From Leptospira ilyithenensis (GTDB lineage Bacteria > Spirochaetota > Leptospiria > Leptospirales > Leptospiraceae), in NCBI RefSeq assembly GCF_004771005.1, contig NZ_RQHV01000038.1:1-64000 (forward strand): a stretch of 64,000 nucleotides of DNA. The letters are read 5' to 3'. Of this stretch, positions 1 to 9,116 are shown one piece after another. How positions within the stretch are numbered: the first letter of the stretch is position 1; each line of letters begins with the position of its first letter. The notes under the pieces were generated by a model. It made no database searches. It saw nothing but the letters and a program-made list of their open reading frames with translations, and was not told the origin of the DNA. The translations under genes and the position numbers were made by a program.

Positions 1-185
1 AAATCATTTTTCCGTTTACAGGATGTGTGACCACTGCTTCTTCGAAGCTGTCAGGTGAATACTATATCAATACAGCATTAATGCTGGTTACTGCACGATT
101 GCGTCATCTGGCAAGTCCCCAGTGGGGATCTAAAAAATACCTTGACATTACAAAAATTGAAAAGTTAAAATTTGAATCCCAATAG
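1..185 (+). CDS. C-terminal part of a small putative lipoprotein (5' end outside window)
   Basis: An open frame enters from the left edge (first full codon at position 3) and ends at TAG 183-185, giving about 60 residues. It begins IIFPFTGC, which resembles the end of a lipoprotein signal peptide with a spirochaetal lipobox (F-T-G-C at -3 to +1). A short mature part of about 53 residues follows, rich in Lys and aromatic residues. If the Cys is lipidated, only about the first 15 residues of the signal peptide are missing, so the whole gene would be very short. I do not recognise the family. The alternative is a chance open frame, but the lipobox position and clean stop favour a gene. Confidence 0.45.
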   Translation, partial: IIFPFTGCVTTASSKLSGEYYINTALMLVTARLRHLASPQWGSKKYLDITKIEKLKFESQ

Positions 186-216
186 CTATTCGATTTCGAG
201 AGTCTAATTCTGGTTT

Positions 217-232
217 TGCGAAATATTTTGCA
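217..232. promoter_or_regulatory. 16-bp near-perfect palindrome upstream of the efflux operon, candidate operator
   Basis: TGCGAAATATTTTGCA is an inverted repeat with a single mismatched pair, about 150 bp before the first efflux gene. OmpR/CusR-type metal-responsive regulators bind this sort of dyad, and such a regulator is encoded at the end of the same operon. The link to that regulator is inference. The rest of the 186-381 gap is AT-rich, with an AAAGGAAA stretch at about 345 that does not clearly serve a start codon. Confidence 0.3.
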
Positions 233-381
233 CACTGCCTATCTGGTAACAAATACTACACTAACAAATCTAATAAAATTCTAATTCTATTTTAAAGTGC
301 ATCTAATGATTTTTAGGGAATTTTCTTTTACATAATCTTTTCAAAAGGAAACAATGGTGTTTCTGGTTTTTGCTTATGTGT

Positions 382-1722
382 ATGAAACGAAAAATCCGAT
401 TTTTGCTTTCGATTATAATCATTCATCCTGCATATATTTATGCGCAGCAATCCGCTCTTTCCGGTAATGAAAGAAACTCTTCGGAAACAATCACTTTAAG
501 TTCCATTGAGGAAGCAACTACTCTTGGTTTAAAACAAAACTTAAATTTGATTGCATCCAAGTTTGATATAGAGATATCGAGAGCAGAAGTATTGTCAGCC
601 GGTTCAAGGAAGAATCCTTCTTTGAATGCGTTATCCAGTTTGAATCCGTTTCGTAAGAATTACGATCAAACAACAAGCGCCGGTCCCAAACAACTTGATT
701 TGCTTTTTACAGTTCCGTTGGACATTTCACAAAAAATCAAATCGAGAAAAGATCTTGCTTATGCAAATTTAAAAATCTCCGAAATTCTTTTTCATGAACA
801 AATTCGTGATGTATCAATGCAGATCCAGATTGTTTGCATCGACTTGATTTTACATGACGCATTACGTAAACTCTTAAAGGAAAAAGAATCCAATTTAACG
901 GGCATGGTAAGGATGATAGAAAATAGAATCGGCGGTTCCAATATACAACCGTTATTACTAAGTCGTTCGAAACTTGCAGTAAATAATGCTTCTATCGAAT
1001 TACGTCTTGTAAAACTCCAAAGAGACATGATTGCAAGGAAATTAATCACCTTACTGGGAATATATGATCAGAAGGAAATAATTTTAAATTTTCCTCTTCG
1101 TGAAATTCACCCATATGATTTGCCTGATTATGAATTTCTTATGGCGAGTTCAAAAGACAGTCTGCCGGGTTTTATCGCTTTAAAACTAGGATCGGAGTAT
1201 TCGGAGAAAGCGGTCGAGTTGGCAAAAGCCGAGGTATGGGACGACTTTGATTTTTCTTTCGGTTTATCAAGGCAATATGCGCAAAATGCAAATCCGAGTG
1301 ACACCGGGTCATCGAAATTACCCGGAGAATCTTCGTTTGCCTTCGGATTCAATATCCCATTGCCGGTATTATACCGAAACGAGGGTGAAATAAAAAAAGC
1401 TGAGATTTTGAAATTACAGAATTTAAAACGCTTAAATGCTTTTGAACTCGAGTTAGGTAAGGAAATACAAAAACTGCATTCAAATATACTTCTTTATAAG
1501 AAATTTATGATTGAAATAGAAAAAGAACAATTACCGAGAGCGCAACAGGTTTTGAATTCTCAAAAAAGATTATTTGGGACCGGCGGCTCGAATCTGTTGG
1601 AATATTTTGATTCCATTTCCGCTTATAACGAAACACTTGTTAATTATTATAATATAGTTTCGGAATATCGAAAGAACTTCATACAGTTGCTTTCGATAAC
1701 AGGATTTCATGGCGGTAAATAA
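382..1722 (+). CDS. Outer-membrane channel protein of an RND metal efflux system (TolC/CzcC/CusC type)
   Basis: About 446 residues with an N-terminal signal peptide (basic MKRK, hydrophobic segment, cleavage near Ala-Gln). The mature start, with its 'EEATTLGLKQNLNLIASK' segment, is the first repeat of the outer-membrane efflux protein fold. The later 'FGFNIPLPVLYRNEGEI' stretch matches the CzcC-type second repeat. Family members form the trimeric outer-membrane tunnel through which a periplasmic adaptor and inner-membrane pump expel metals or drugs. The adaptor, pump, response regulator and kinase follow without gaps, so this is the first gene of the operon. The start is uncertain: ATG 382 was chosen because it begins a normal signal peptide; ATG 376 or TTG 370 in the same frame would only add residues. 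Confidence 0.85.
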   Translation: MKRKIRFLLSIIIIHPAYIYAQQSALSGNERNSSETITLSSIEEATTLGLKQNLNLIASKFDIEISRAEVLSAGSRKNPSLNALSSLNPFRKNYDQTTSAGPKQLDLLFTVPLDISQKIKSRKDLAYANLKISEILFHEQIRDVSMQIQIVCIDLILHDALRKLLKEKESNLTGMVRMIENRIGGSNIQPLLLSRSKLAVNNASIELRLVKLQRDMIARKLITLLGIYDQKEIILNFPLREIHPYDLPDYEFLMASSKDSLPGFIALKLGSEYSEKAVELAKAEVWDDFDFSFGLSRQYAQNANPSDTGSSKLPGESSFAFGFNIPLPVLYRNEGEIKKAEILKLQNLKRLNAFELELGKEIQKLHSNILLYKKFMIEIEKEQLPRAQQVLNSQKRLFGTGGSNLLEYFDSISAYNETLVNYYNIVSEYRKNFIQLLSITGFHGGK

Positions 1723-1727
1723 ATTAT

Positions 1728-2546
1728 ATGCCGATTTTAATTTTAAAAAAATATATTCAGGTAATCTTGTTTTTTGTATTAACTGTTGTTTGTTTGTTTT
1801 TTCGTGGAATATTATTTTCTGATGACCCGGAACCTTCGTTAGAACCTTCGTTTTCTATCAGAGGAAATAGGGTTTATTTCAGCGAAAATTCGGAATTTCT
1901 CAAAAACACCCGAACTGATATTGCGGTTTCCGCTGAAAAAAGCAAACAGGTATTAAAAGCTATAGGTCAGATCGTTTTGGTATTGGAAAAATCAGGAGCT
2001 TTGATCGGTGAAAAAATAAATTTACTGCATTTGGATCCCGATCGATCTAAAAAATACGATCTTGATCATGTAAAAGGTGTTCCGGGGAACGCTTTTGGTT
2101 TAGTTGAAATGGATAGCGAGTTGATTAAAGAGATCCGAAAGGGACAGCCGCTTATTTTATCGTTATACGGACTGCGAAAAGATGTTGCAACTGCAACGGT
2201 TTACAAAATTTTTTCAAAAGGCAATGGTCGACAATCAAGTGTTATAATTTTTAAAATCGAGAATGGAAAGGGCTGGTATCCGGGTGCAAACTGTGAAATT
2301 ACATTTCCTAATATTCTTTCCGTATTCACATATATTCCATCAAGAGCGGTAATACATCACGAGCTTCGCGATTATGTTTTTATCGAGGAGAATCAAGGCA
2401 TATACCAATCGCGTAACATTCATGTGTTGGAGGAAACCCCGTCACATTTCAAAGTTTCGGGAGTTTTTCCGGGTGAAAGGATATTAACCGGAGGAGCGAT
2501 TCTATTAAAACCTGTTTTAAGAGAGATTGAGAGTGAAGCGAAATAA
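1728..2546 (+). CDS. Short periplasmic adaptor (membrane-fusion) protein of the RND efflux system
   Basis: 272 residues starting ATG 1728, five bases after the channel gene's stop. One hydrophobic N-terminal segment (residues about 8-28) anchors or exports it. The segment 'NTRTDIAVSAEKSKQVLKAIG' resembles the first beta-barrel strand of CzcB/CusB adaptors, and the C-terminal third ('YPGANCEITFPN', then 'IPSRAVI') resembles their barrel and membrane-proximal domains. Usual adaptors are about 350-500 residues and include a lipoyl domain and an alpha-helical hairpin. Little room is left for these here, so the protein appears reduced. Its position between channel and pump supports the role. The stop overlaps the start region of the pump gene. 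Confidence 0.7.
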   Translation: MPILILKKYIQVILFFVLTVVCLFFRGILFSDDPEPSLEPSFSIRGNRVYFSENSEFLKNTRTDIAVSAEKSKQVLKAIGQIVLVLEKSGALIGEKINLLHLDPDRSKKYDLDHVKGVPGNAFGLVEMDSELIKEIRKGQPLILSLYGLRKDVATATVYKIFSKGNGRQSSVIIFKIENGKGWYPGANCEITFPNILSVFTYIPSRAVIHHELRDYVFIEENQGIYQSRNIHVLEETPSHFKVSGVFPGERILTGGAILLKPVLREIESEAK

Positions 2547-5500
2547 AGGTAAATCTTTTTTATTACAAACGGTTGAATTTGCTTATGAAAACGGCGGATT
2601 AACGATACTTGCCGCATCTCTTGTCGGTGCTTTAGGGGTGGTTGCTTTCTTGAATTTGAATATTGATGCTTATCCGGATATCTCGGGAGTTCAGGTTCAG
2701 ATCATCAGCGAGTATACCGGACGAGCTGCAGAGGAGGTGGAACAACAGGTAACCATTCCGATCGAAAGAGTAATGTACGGGATAAAAGGAGTTGAAATCG
2801 TCCGTTCTAGATCGATTTTCGGGCTTTCTCTGGTTCAAGTTATTTTTGAATCAGGAACTAACGATTACTTTGCCCGCTCTCAGGTTTTTGAAAAAATTTC
2901 TGAGGTCGATGTTCCTTCTACAGCCGTTGTTACGTTAGGTGGTTTGACTACCGCTTACGGCGAGATTTACAGGTACGAATTGACTCAAGGAGGAGAGACG
3001 AATCCGCTTGAATTGAGAACGATACATGACTGGACCGTTATTCCCAAGTTATCAAAAATCAAAGGTGTTGCCGGTGTTGCAAATTTCGGAGGCCTCGGAA
3101 AACAATATTCAATTCAGCTAATACCTGTTAATCTGCTGAGGTATGGAGTTACCTTACAGGATGTCATAAATGCGGTACAAATTAATAATAGCAACGGAGG
3201 CGGATCAATACTTGAACGGGGAAGTTCCGCGACGGTAATCAGGGGACTGGGTAGAATAAAAGATTATAAAGAATTGGAAAATATTCTTATAAAGAATTCA
3301 TTCGGAACCAATGTTTATGTTCGTGATATAGGAAGCGTAATAATCGACCATCGCCCAAGAACGGGTGTTTTCGGGAAGGATGAGAAAAACGATTCGATCG
3401 AAGGAATAGTGCAGATGCGGAGAGGCGAAAATCCTTCTCAGGTTCTCGATCGGATTCATTCGGAAATCAAAGAATTGAATGACAATGTTCTTCCAGAGAA
3501 TATAAAAATCAAACCGTTCTATGATCGCACTTTTCTTATTGAGAATACTTTGGTTACTGTAATAAAAAATACGCTCCTGGGGATCATTCTTGTGATAATA
3601 ACGTTACTTATGTTTCTCGGAAACCTAAGAATGGCAGTTTTAGTCGCACTAACGATTCCTTTTTCTCTGCAATTTGCACTTTTAATGATGTATCTTGCGG
3701 ATATTCCTATTTCTCTTTTATCGGTAGGGTCCATTGATTTCGGAATCATCGTTGACGGTTCTGTAATCATATCGGAAAATGTTATGCGGCATTTTTCCAT
3801 GAAAGCAAAAAATAAACCGGCGGATTTGATTCTGAAAGCATCGAAAGAAGTACAAAAGCCGATGTTATTTTCTATGGTGATCGTAATTCTGGCTTATATA
3901 CCTCTGCTTTCACTTACAAAGATAGAAGGCCTTTTGTTCCGCCCTATGGCGTTTACTCTATGTTTTGCGTTGTTCGGTGCCATTCTGTTTGCTCTGTACA
4001 TTGCACCGACTGTTATCAAAAGTTTTTTTTCCAGTGCGGATTATTTGAATCTTGAAGAAAAAAGAGGCTTATTTGAAAAAATTGAAGTTTCTTACGCTCG
4101 GCTACTGCCTATTATTCTGAAAAAAAGAAAACAGGTGGCTTTTGTATTTTTCGTTTTTTTTATTTTTGTTTCGGTTGTTATTATACCAAAACTGGGAACC
4201 GAATTTTTGCCTTATATGGATGAAGGAACCTTTTGGTTAAGAGCCAACTTTCCTGAGGGAATTTCAATTGCTGAAACTACCGAATACTCGGCCGAGATCA
4301 GAAAAGAATTGAGGAATCTTAAAGAGGTAAATTACGTTACATCTCAAACGGGAAGAAATGATTTGGGAAACGATCCGTTTCCTTTGAACCGTGTTGAGTT
4401 TATGATCGGCCTTAAAGACAAGGCGGATTGGGTGGATTACTCGACCAAATCTCAACTTGAAACGGCAATACGTAAAAAAATAAAATCCCAATTTCCAACA
4501 GTAAAACTCAATTTAACTCAACCGATTATAGATTCCGTTACGGAAGATACAAATGGAACCTCAGCTGATCTTGCAGTAGATATTACAGGCCCTGATATGA
4601 GAATGCTTAGACAAATTGCATCGCAAACCGTTTCGATCCTTCAATCCATTGAGGGATCGGTAAACGTAAATATCGAACAGGAAGCTCCGCAGGCACAATC
4701 GCAAATTTTGATAGATAAGGATAAGTTATCAAGATACCGGCTATCAGCTGATAGTATGAATAATGTGATAAATACCGCAGTAGGCGGTCTCCCTATCAGT
4801 GAAATTTACGAAAATGAAAAACGTTTTGATATCTTGGTCAAATATTCGCCCGAGTTTAGGAATACGATCACAAGCATCAAACTTCTTCCTATTTTCAACG
4901 AACAGGGAGAGGCGGTTCCGCTCGGCCAGATTGCGAAAGTTCTCGTCAATGATGGAGAGACAATAATTGCCAGAGCAAGGGGGGAAAGGCGATTAACAGT
5001 CCGTTGCGATATCCGCAATAAAGCACAGGGTGATTTTGTGGATGAAGCGAAACTGCAGTTTCAAAAAAGGATACGAATACCTAAAGGATATAAGGTGGAA
5101 TGGTTGGGTATGTTTGAAAATTTGGAAAGGGCTAGAATTCATTTTCTAATACTCATTCCTATTTCCGCCGCAATCATTTTTATCGTTTTGAATTTTATGT
5201 TTCAATCTTATTTAAAGGCGGGATTAATGATGTTTTCCGTTCCGTTTGCCATGACCGGAAGTTTTATCGCATTGTATTTAAGAGGAATGCATTTAAGCGT
5301 ATCGGCGGCAGTAGGCTTGACTACATTATTCGGTATTGCAACAATGCATGGAATCTTGATGATTAGTAATATAATGCATGTTCAAGCTTCCGAATTAAAT
5401 TTGAATTCTGCGATTATCCAAGGCTCCAAAATCAGGCTTCGCCCTGTTCTTATGACCGCCTTCGTCGCATTTATTGGTCTTTTGCCGGCATCGCTTGCAA

Positions 5501-5643
5501 CTGAAATTGGATCTGATATCCAAAGACCGATCGCGACAGTAATGGTTTGGGGAATATTCTCTTCTGCCATATTAACACTTATTATATTGCCTGTATTTTA
5601 TTCCTTTTTAGAAGAATGGAACCTTGCAAGGAAAGAGAAATAA
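2533..5643 (+). CDS. Inner-membrane RND efflux pump, heavy-metal type (CzcA/CusA family)
   Basis: About 1036 residues, the normal length for an RND transporter. Two sets of transmembrane segments (residues about 15-35 and 340-540, then 555-575 and 870-1020) flank two large periplasmic loops. The TM4 segment 'SIDFGIIVDGSVIISEN' matches the DFG-x3-DG-x5-EN signature of heavy-metal-exporting RND pumps and carries the acidic proton-relay residues. The pump exchanges protons for substrate taken from periplasm or cytoplasm. The start is taken as GTG 2533, seven bases after AAGAGAG; TTG 2527 would be too close to that site. It overlaps the adaptor gene by 14 bases, which suggests translational coupling. 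The metal transported cannot be read from the sequence. Confidence 0.9.
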   Translation: MKRNKGKSFLLQTVEFAYENGGLTILAASLVGALGVVAFLNLNIDAYPDISGVQVQIISEYTGRAAEEVEQQVTIPIERVMYGIKGVEIVRSRSIFGLSLVQVIFESGTNDYFARSQVFEKISEVDVPSTAVVTLGGLTTAYGEIYRYELTQGGETNPLELRTIHDWTVIPKLSKIKGVAGVANFGGLGKQYSIQLIPVNLLRYGVTLQDVINAVQINNSNGGGSILERGSSATVIRGLGRIKDYKELENILIKNSFGTNVYVRDIGSVIIDHRPRTGVFGKDEKNDSIEGIVQMRRGENPSQVLDRIHSEIKELNDNVLPENIKIKPFYDRTFLIENTLVTVIKNTLLGIILVIITLLMFLGNLRMAVLVALTIPFSLQFALLMMYLADIPISLLSVGSIDFGIIVDGSVIISENVMRHFSMKAKNKPADLILKASKEVQKPMLFSMVIVILAYIPLLSLTKIEGLLFRPMAFTLCFALFGAILFALYIAPTVIKSFFSSADYLNLEEKRGLFEKIEVSYARLLPIILKKRKQVAFVFFVFFIFVSVVIIPKLGTEFLPYMDEGTFWLRANFPEGISIAETTEYSAEIRKELRNLKEVNYVTSQTGRNDLGNDPFPLNRVEFMIGLKDKADWVDYSTKSQLETAIRKKIKSQFPTVKLNLTQPIIDSVTEDTNGTSADLAVDITGPDMRMLRQIASQTVSILQSIEGSVNVNIEQEAPQAQSQILIDKDKLSRYRLSADSMNNVINTAVGGLPISEIYENEKRFDILVKYSPEFRNTITSIKLLPIFNEQGEAVPLGQIAKVLVNDGETIIARARGERRLTVRCDIRNKAQGDFVDEAKLQFQKRIRIPKGYKVEWLGMFENLERARIHFLILIPISAAIIFIVLNFMFQSYLKAGLMMFSVPFAMTGSFIALYLRGMHLSVSAAVGLTTLFGIATMHGILMISNIMHVQASELNLNSAIIQGSKIRLRPVLMTAFVAFIGLLPASLATEIGSDIQRPIATVMVWGIFSSAILTLIILPVFYSFLEEWNLARKEK

Positions 5644-6323
5644 TGAATATCTTGATTATAGAAGATGAAGAGAGAATTGCGACTCTGATCAAGAGGGGTC
5701 TGGAGGAATTCGATTATAAAGTTACGGTTGCTTACGATGGTTTGTCGGGAAAGAAACTGGCTTCTCAAAATGATTACGATCTTATCATCGCTGATATCAT
5801 TTTACCTAAGCTGAACGGAATTGATTTTTGTAAGGAAATTCGTTCCGCAAAACCGGATATAAGCATCATTCTATTAACGGCTTTGGGAACGACCGATGAT
5901 AAAGTCGAAGGTTTTGATGCGGGGGCAGATGATTATATGGTGAAGCCGTTTGATTTTCGTGAGTTACATGTTAGAATTAGAAATTTATTGAAACGAAAGT
6001 TGAATAAAACGGCTTCACATGGATTTATTCTTAAATATTCCGATCTTGAATTGAATAGCCAGGCGAAGACTGTTAAAAGAGCTGACATTGAAATCAATCT
6101 TACAAAGAAAGAGTTTAGATTGCTTGAATATATGATGCAAAATTCGGAACGGATATTAACCAGAAGCGAGATTTCGGAGAATGTTTGGGATATCCGCTTC
6201 GATACCGGAACAAATTTTATAGATGTTTATATTAACTATTTGCGCAAAAAAATAGACAAGGGTTTTGAAACAAAACTGATTCATACAAAATCAGGAATGG
6301 GATTTGTTTTTAAAAAGGAATGA
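5643..6323 (+). CDS. OmpR/PhoB-family response regulator (CusR/CopR-like position)
   Basis: 226 residues starting at ATG 5643 in a TAATG overlap with the pump gene, with AGGAAAGAG upstream. An N-terminal receiver domain has the acidic pair E7/D8 and phosphoacceptor D51 ('IIADIILPKLNG'), and a conserved Lys in 'VKPFDF'. A C-terminal winged-helix DNA-binding domain ends with 'IDVYINYLRKKID', typical of the OmpR family. It lies between the pump and its histidine kinase, so it probably controls this efflux operon in response to metal, possibly through the palindrome at 217-232. That target is inferred. Confidence 0.9.
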   Translation: MNILIIEDEERIATLIKRGLEEFDYKVTVAYDGLSGKKLASQNDYDLIIADIILPKLNGIDFCKEIRSAKPDISIILLTALGTTDDKVEGFDAGADDYMVKPFDFRELHVRIRNLLKRKLNKTASHGFILKYSDLELNSQAKTVKRADIEINLTKKEFRLLEYMMQNSERILTRSEISENVWDIRFDTGTNFIDVYINYLRKKIDKGFETKLIHTKSGMGFVFKKE

Positions 6324-7684
6324 AGATAATAAATAAGCTCAGTCTTCTTTTTACAACAATAACTGCGGCGATCCTTTTAGGATTCGCAGGTATAACTTAT
6401 TATTCCGCAGACAAAAACCGCGAGAGTGAGTTCTACAAAAGTTTGCGAAAAGAAGCAATAACGAAAGCAAATATTTTTTTCACAGCTAAAGTGGATGCTA
6501 AAGTGCTCCAGGCCATCTATATAAATAACAGAAAAATTCTAAATGAAGTTGAAGTCGCAATCTACGATACTTCTGCCAATTTATTATATCATGATGCAAT
6601 TGAAATAGATCTTGTCAAAGAAACAGATCAAATGTTCGGCGATATAAACTCAAAAGGAGAAATAACATTCTATGAAGAAAAAAGGCAGGTGGTCGGACTG
6701 TTATTCCCTTTTAACGGAAAGAATTACATCGTAACCGCAACTGCATACGATCAATACGGTTATGATAAATTGGAAAACCTTAATAAGACAATGTTGATCG
6801 TCTTTATGGCCTCCATATTGATGATTTATTTTGCAGGTCGTTTTTTTTCAAAAAAGGCACTCTTGCCGGTAAGTAAAATTGTAAAAAGGGTAAAAAAAAT
6901 CAATGCTTCAAATCTCGATTTAAGATTGAGCAGCACAGGTAAGGACGAATTATCCGAGTTAGCAAATACTTTCAATGAAACGCTGGATCGCCTTCAAAGT
7001 TCGTTCGAGAATCAAAAACATTTTGTATCCAATATTTCTCATGAATTAAATACGCCATTGGCTGCGGTAATTATCGAACTGGAATTGACTCTTAGTAAGA
7101 ATGATCTGGAAATCAAAGGATATCAGTCGGTTATTAATGATGTATTACATGATGCCCGTAAATTGTCCAAGCTGGTAAAAAATTTGTTCGATTTCTCTAA
7201 GGCAAGTTATGATCCGGGCAGAATATCTTTTAGGGAAATTCGTTTGGATGAAATACTTCTGGATGCACAGGAACATGTTGTAAGATTGTATTCAAATTAT
7301 AAGATTCGCATAGGTTACGGCGAAGAAAAAATACGCGAAGGAATCATTATCAACGGAAATGAATACTTACTTCGAACAGCTTTTATGAATTTAATGGAAA
7401 ATGCATGCAAGTTTTCCGGCGATGCATGTTGTACCGTATTAATATCTTTCCGAAATGAAGGAACTATTCTTAATTTTATTGATACGGGAATAGGTATTAA
7501 CGAAGAGGACTTGGGCAATATATTCAATCCGTTTTATCGAGGAACAAATTATGCTTTTGCAGAGGGAAATGGCATCGGATTGACCCTCGTAAAAAAGATA
7601 ATAGAACTTCACAAGGGAAGGATTAGTGTAAGCTCAACTGTCAATCAGGGCAGTAATTTTAGCGTCGATTTTTCAATTTACTGA
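6320..7684 (+). CDS. Membrane sensor histidine kinase paired with the efflux response regulator
   Basis: 454 residues, overlapping the regulator gene by ATGA. TM1 is at residues about 8-28 and TM2 at about 157-174, enclosing a periplasmic sensor domain of about 125 residues. A HAMP linker follows, then a HisKA domain with the phosphoacceptor His241 in 'NISHELNTPLAAV'. The C-terminal ATPase domain has an N box ('NLMENACKF'), 'DTGIGI' and 'GNGIGLTLVKKI'. The layout is that of CusS/CzcS-like kinases, which sense periplasmic metal. The periplasmic domain shows no obvious Cys/His-rich metal site, so the signal is not clear. It is the last gene of the operon. Confidence 0.9.
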   Translation: MKIINKLSLLFTTITAAILLGFAGITYYSADKNRESEFYKSLRKEAITKANIFFTAKVDAKVLQAIYINNRKILNEVEVAIYDTSANLLYHDAIEIDLVKETDQMFGDINSKGEITFYEEKRQVVGLLFPFNGKNYIVTATAYDQYGYDKLENLNKTMLIVFMASILMIYFAGRFFSKKALLPVSKIVKRVKKINASNLDLRLSSTGKDELSELANTFNETLDRLQSSFENQKHFVSNISHELNTPLAAVIIELELTLSKNDLEIKGYQSVINDVLHDARKLSKLVKNLFDFSKASYDPGRISFREIRLDEILLDAQEHVVRLYSNYKIRIGYGEEKIREGIIINGNEYLLRTAFMNLMENACKFSGDACCTVLISFRNEGTILNFIDTGIGINEEDLGNIFNPFYRGTNYAFAEGNGIGLTLVKKIIELHKGRISVSSTVNQGSNFSVDFSIY

Positions 7685-7785
7685 TTTACAAAAAATACAA
7701 ATGACTTCTAGCTTCCCGGATCGTAAAAATGCGATTATCTTCCTTTTTGCCTGTTTTATTCTTCAAACTGATTTTTTGTAAACTG

Positions 7786-7814
7786 TTGACTGCTATAAAT
7801 AAATATATTATAAT
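7786..7814 (+). promoter_or_regulatory. Sigma70-type promoter upstream of the GDPD-like gene
   Basis: TTGACT at 7786-7791 and a perfect TATAAT at 7809-7814 are separated by 17 bp. Predicted transcription starts near 7821, leaving a leader of about 150 nt before the gene at 7971. It is the most consensus-like promoter I saw in the window. The intergenic stretch 7685-7970 is otherwise very AT-rich and shows no gene. Confidence 0.6.
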
Positions 7815-7868
7815 ATTATTAGATTATAATTAATTTTTGTTTTTTATATTCGAATCTTCTAAAGACAG

Positions 7869-7898
7869 TTGACAATTTCTGCTTGATTATTATATATT
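7869..7898 (+). promoter_or_regulatory. Second, tandem sigma70-like promoter upstream of the GDPD-like gene
   Basis: A perfect TTGACA at 7869-7874 is followed by TATATT at 7893-7898 (18-bp spacer) or TATATA at 7891-7896 (16-bp spacer). It sits about 85 bp downstream of the first promoter and points the same way. Both would serve the gene starting at 7971. Confidence 0.45.
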
Positions 7899-7970
7899 TG
7901 CTTTGTAGAATAAATTTTCTTTTATTCTCGTTTATGAGTGGCTCTATCGCTCGCTCCGGAGTTAGCGCAA

Positions 7971-9032
7971 ATGGGAACTTCTTTTTTCAGGTTTAATAGT
8001 TTTTGCATTCCTTTGGCAGGGAAAAATCCGTACAAGTTCGTTTTTATATTTGTAGGAATTCTTTTTTCCATCTTTGTGGTCGTTTTATTTAGATACAAAC
8101 AGGTCGAACCTCTTGTTGCAGCGCATCGCGGAGGAACGGGAGATTATCCGGAGAACACAATCATAGCTTTGGAAAATGCACTGAAAAACGGTGCGGATAT
8201 TTTGTGGGTAACCGTTCAATTATCCAAAGATGGTATACCAATGTTGTATCGCCCAACCGATCTATCCATGCTGACGGATGGCAAAGGTGCGATCAGCGAG
8301 TTTACTGCCGAAGAGCTCAAGACATTCAATGCAGGATATACTTTCGCCAGAACGGATTCCCTTGGAAATACAATTTATCCTTATCGTGATAGGCCGGTTC
8401 CGATTCCCACTTTAGAAGATTTTTTACGATTCATTCCGAAATCTGTGCCGATGCTGGTAGACATGAAACAGTTGCCGGTAGAACCTCTTGTACACGGGAT
8501 TGCAAAAGTCATCGACTCGAAAAACGCCTGGCAACGAGTACGTTTTTATTCTACGGATGCGTTGTCGCTTTATATCATGAAAACATATTATCCTGAGGCG
8601 AAACTTTTCGAAACACGTGACATTACCCGCAATCGGTTGTTAGGTGTATCTTTGTCCGGGGAATGTGATACACCTCCTCCTGCCGGTACATGGATAGGAA
8701 TCGAACTGGATAGAAAACTTACTGTCATCGAAAAATTTACCTTAGGTGAGGGAAGATCGAATATTTATGCACAGTGGTGGACTCGCCCTGCCATAGACTG
8801 TTTTAGAAGCAATGGTGATGTGAAGATTATGTTTTTCGGCGTCAATTCAAAGGAAGCTTACGAAAAATCCCTAAAACTAGGTGCTGATATAATCATGATG
8901 GATTCGCCTAGTGCAATCAAAACATTCCGCAGTTCGAGCCGATGGAAATTTCCTGAAGAAGATAATCTTGAAATGAAGTCCCTTCGTCTTTTTTTCGGAC
9001 CTTTTCTTCGTATGCTCATTAATGTTCATTAA
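7971..9032 (+). CDS. Membrane-anchored glycerophosphodiester phosphodiesterase-like protein, catalytic residues replaced
   Basis: 353 residues from ATG 7971, preceded by GGAG with good spacing; GTG 7938 would add 11 residues. A single transmembrane segment lies at residues about 23-41, with the rest probably periplasmic. 'AAHRGGTGDYPENT' (residues 50-63) is the hallmark opening of the GDPD TIM barrel. However, the usual metal-binding Glu-x-Asp is W79-V-T81 here ('ILWVTVQL'), and the expected His-Asp pair is R94-P95 ('LYRPTDL'). Family members hydrolyse glycerophosphodiesters using these residues, so this protein may bind rather than cleave, or use another chemistry. It stands alone behind two promoters and ends in a hairpin. 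Confidence 0.75.
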   Translation: MGTSFFRFNSFCIPLAGKNPYKFVFIFVGILFSIFVVVLFRYKQVEPLVAAHRGGTGDYPENTIIALENALKNGADILWVTVQLSKDGIPMLYRPTDLSMLTDGKGAISEFTAEELKTFNAGYTFARTDSLGNTIYPYRDRPVPIPTLEDFLRFIPKSVPMLVDMKQLPVEPLVHGIAKVIDSKNAWQRVRFYSTDALSLYIMKTYYPEAKLFETRDITRNRLLGVSLSGECDTPPPAGTWIGIELDRKLTVIEKFTLGEGRSNIYAQWWTRPAIDCFRSNGDVKIMFFGVNSKEAYEKSLKLGADIIMMDSPSAIKTFRSSSRWKFPEEDNLEMKSLRLFFGPFLRMLINVH

Positions 9033-9036
9033 TGAG
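9015..9036 (+). terminator. Perfect inverted repeat over the stop codon of the GDPD-like gene
   Basis: CTCATTAATG, two bases, then CATTAATGAG form a perfect 10-bp stem. The stop codon (9030-9032) lies inside the right arm. The following bases are only moderately T-rich, so this is a weak intrinsic terminator or a 3' end-stabilising hairpin. Confidence 0.4.
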
Positions 9037-9116
9037 AGGTTGTTTCTTTCATCCAAAAATAAATTTGTAACTTTCTGCTACAAAGAACGGAGACAAGTCA
9101 AAAAAAAATCGAACGT

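Noticed and set aside
354..467. Short leader peptide starting ATG 354 in a different frame before the efflux channel gene
   Set aside because: It has AAAGGAAA upstream but encodes an unremarkable sequence that largely overlaps the channel gene's signal peptide; not enough support.
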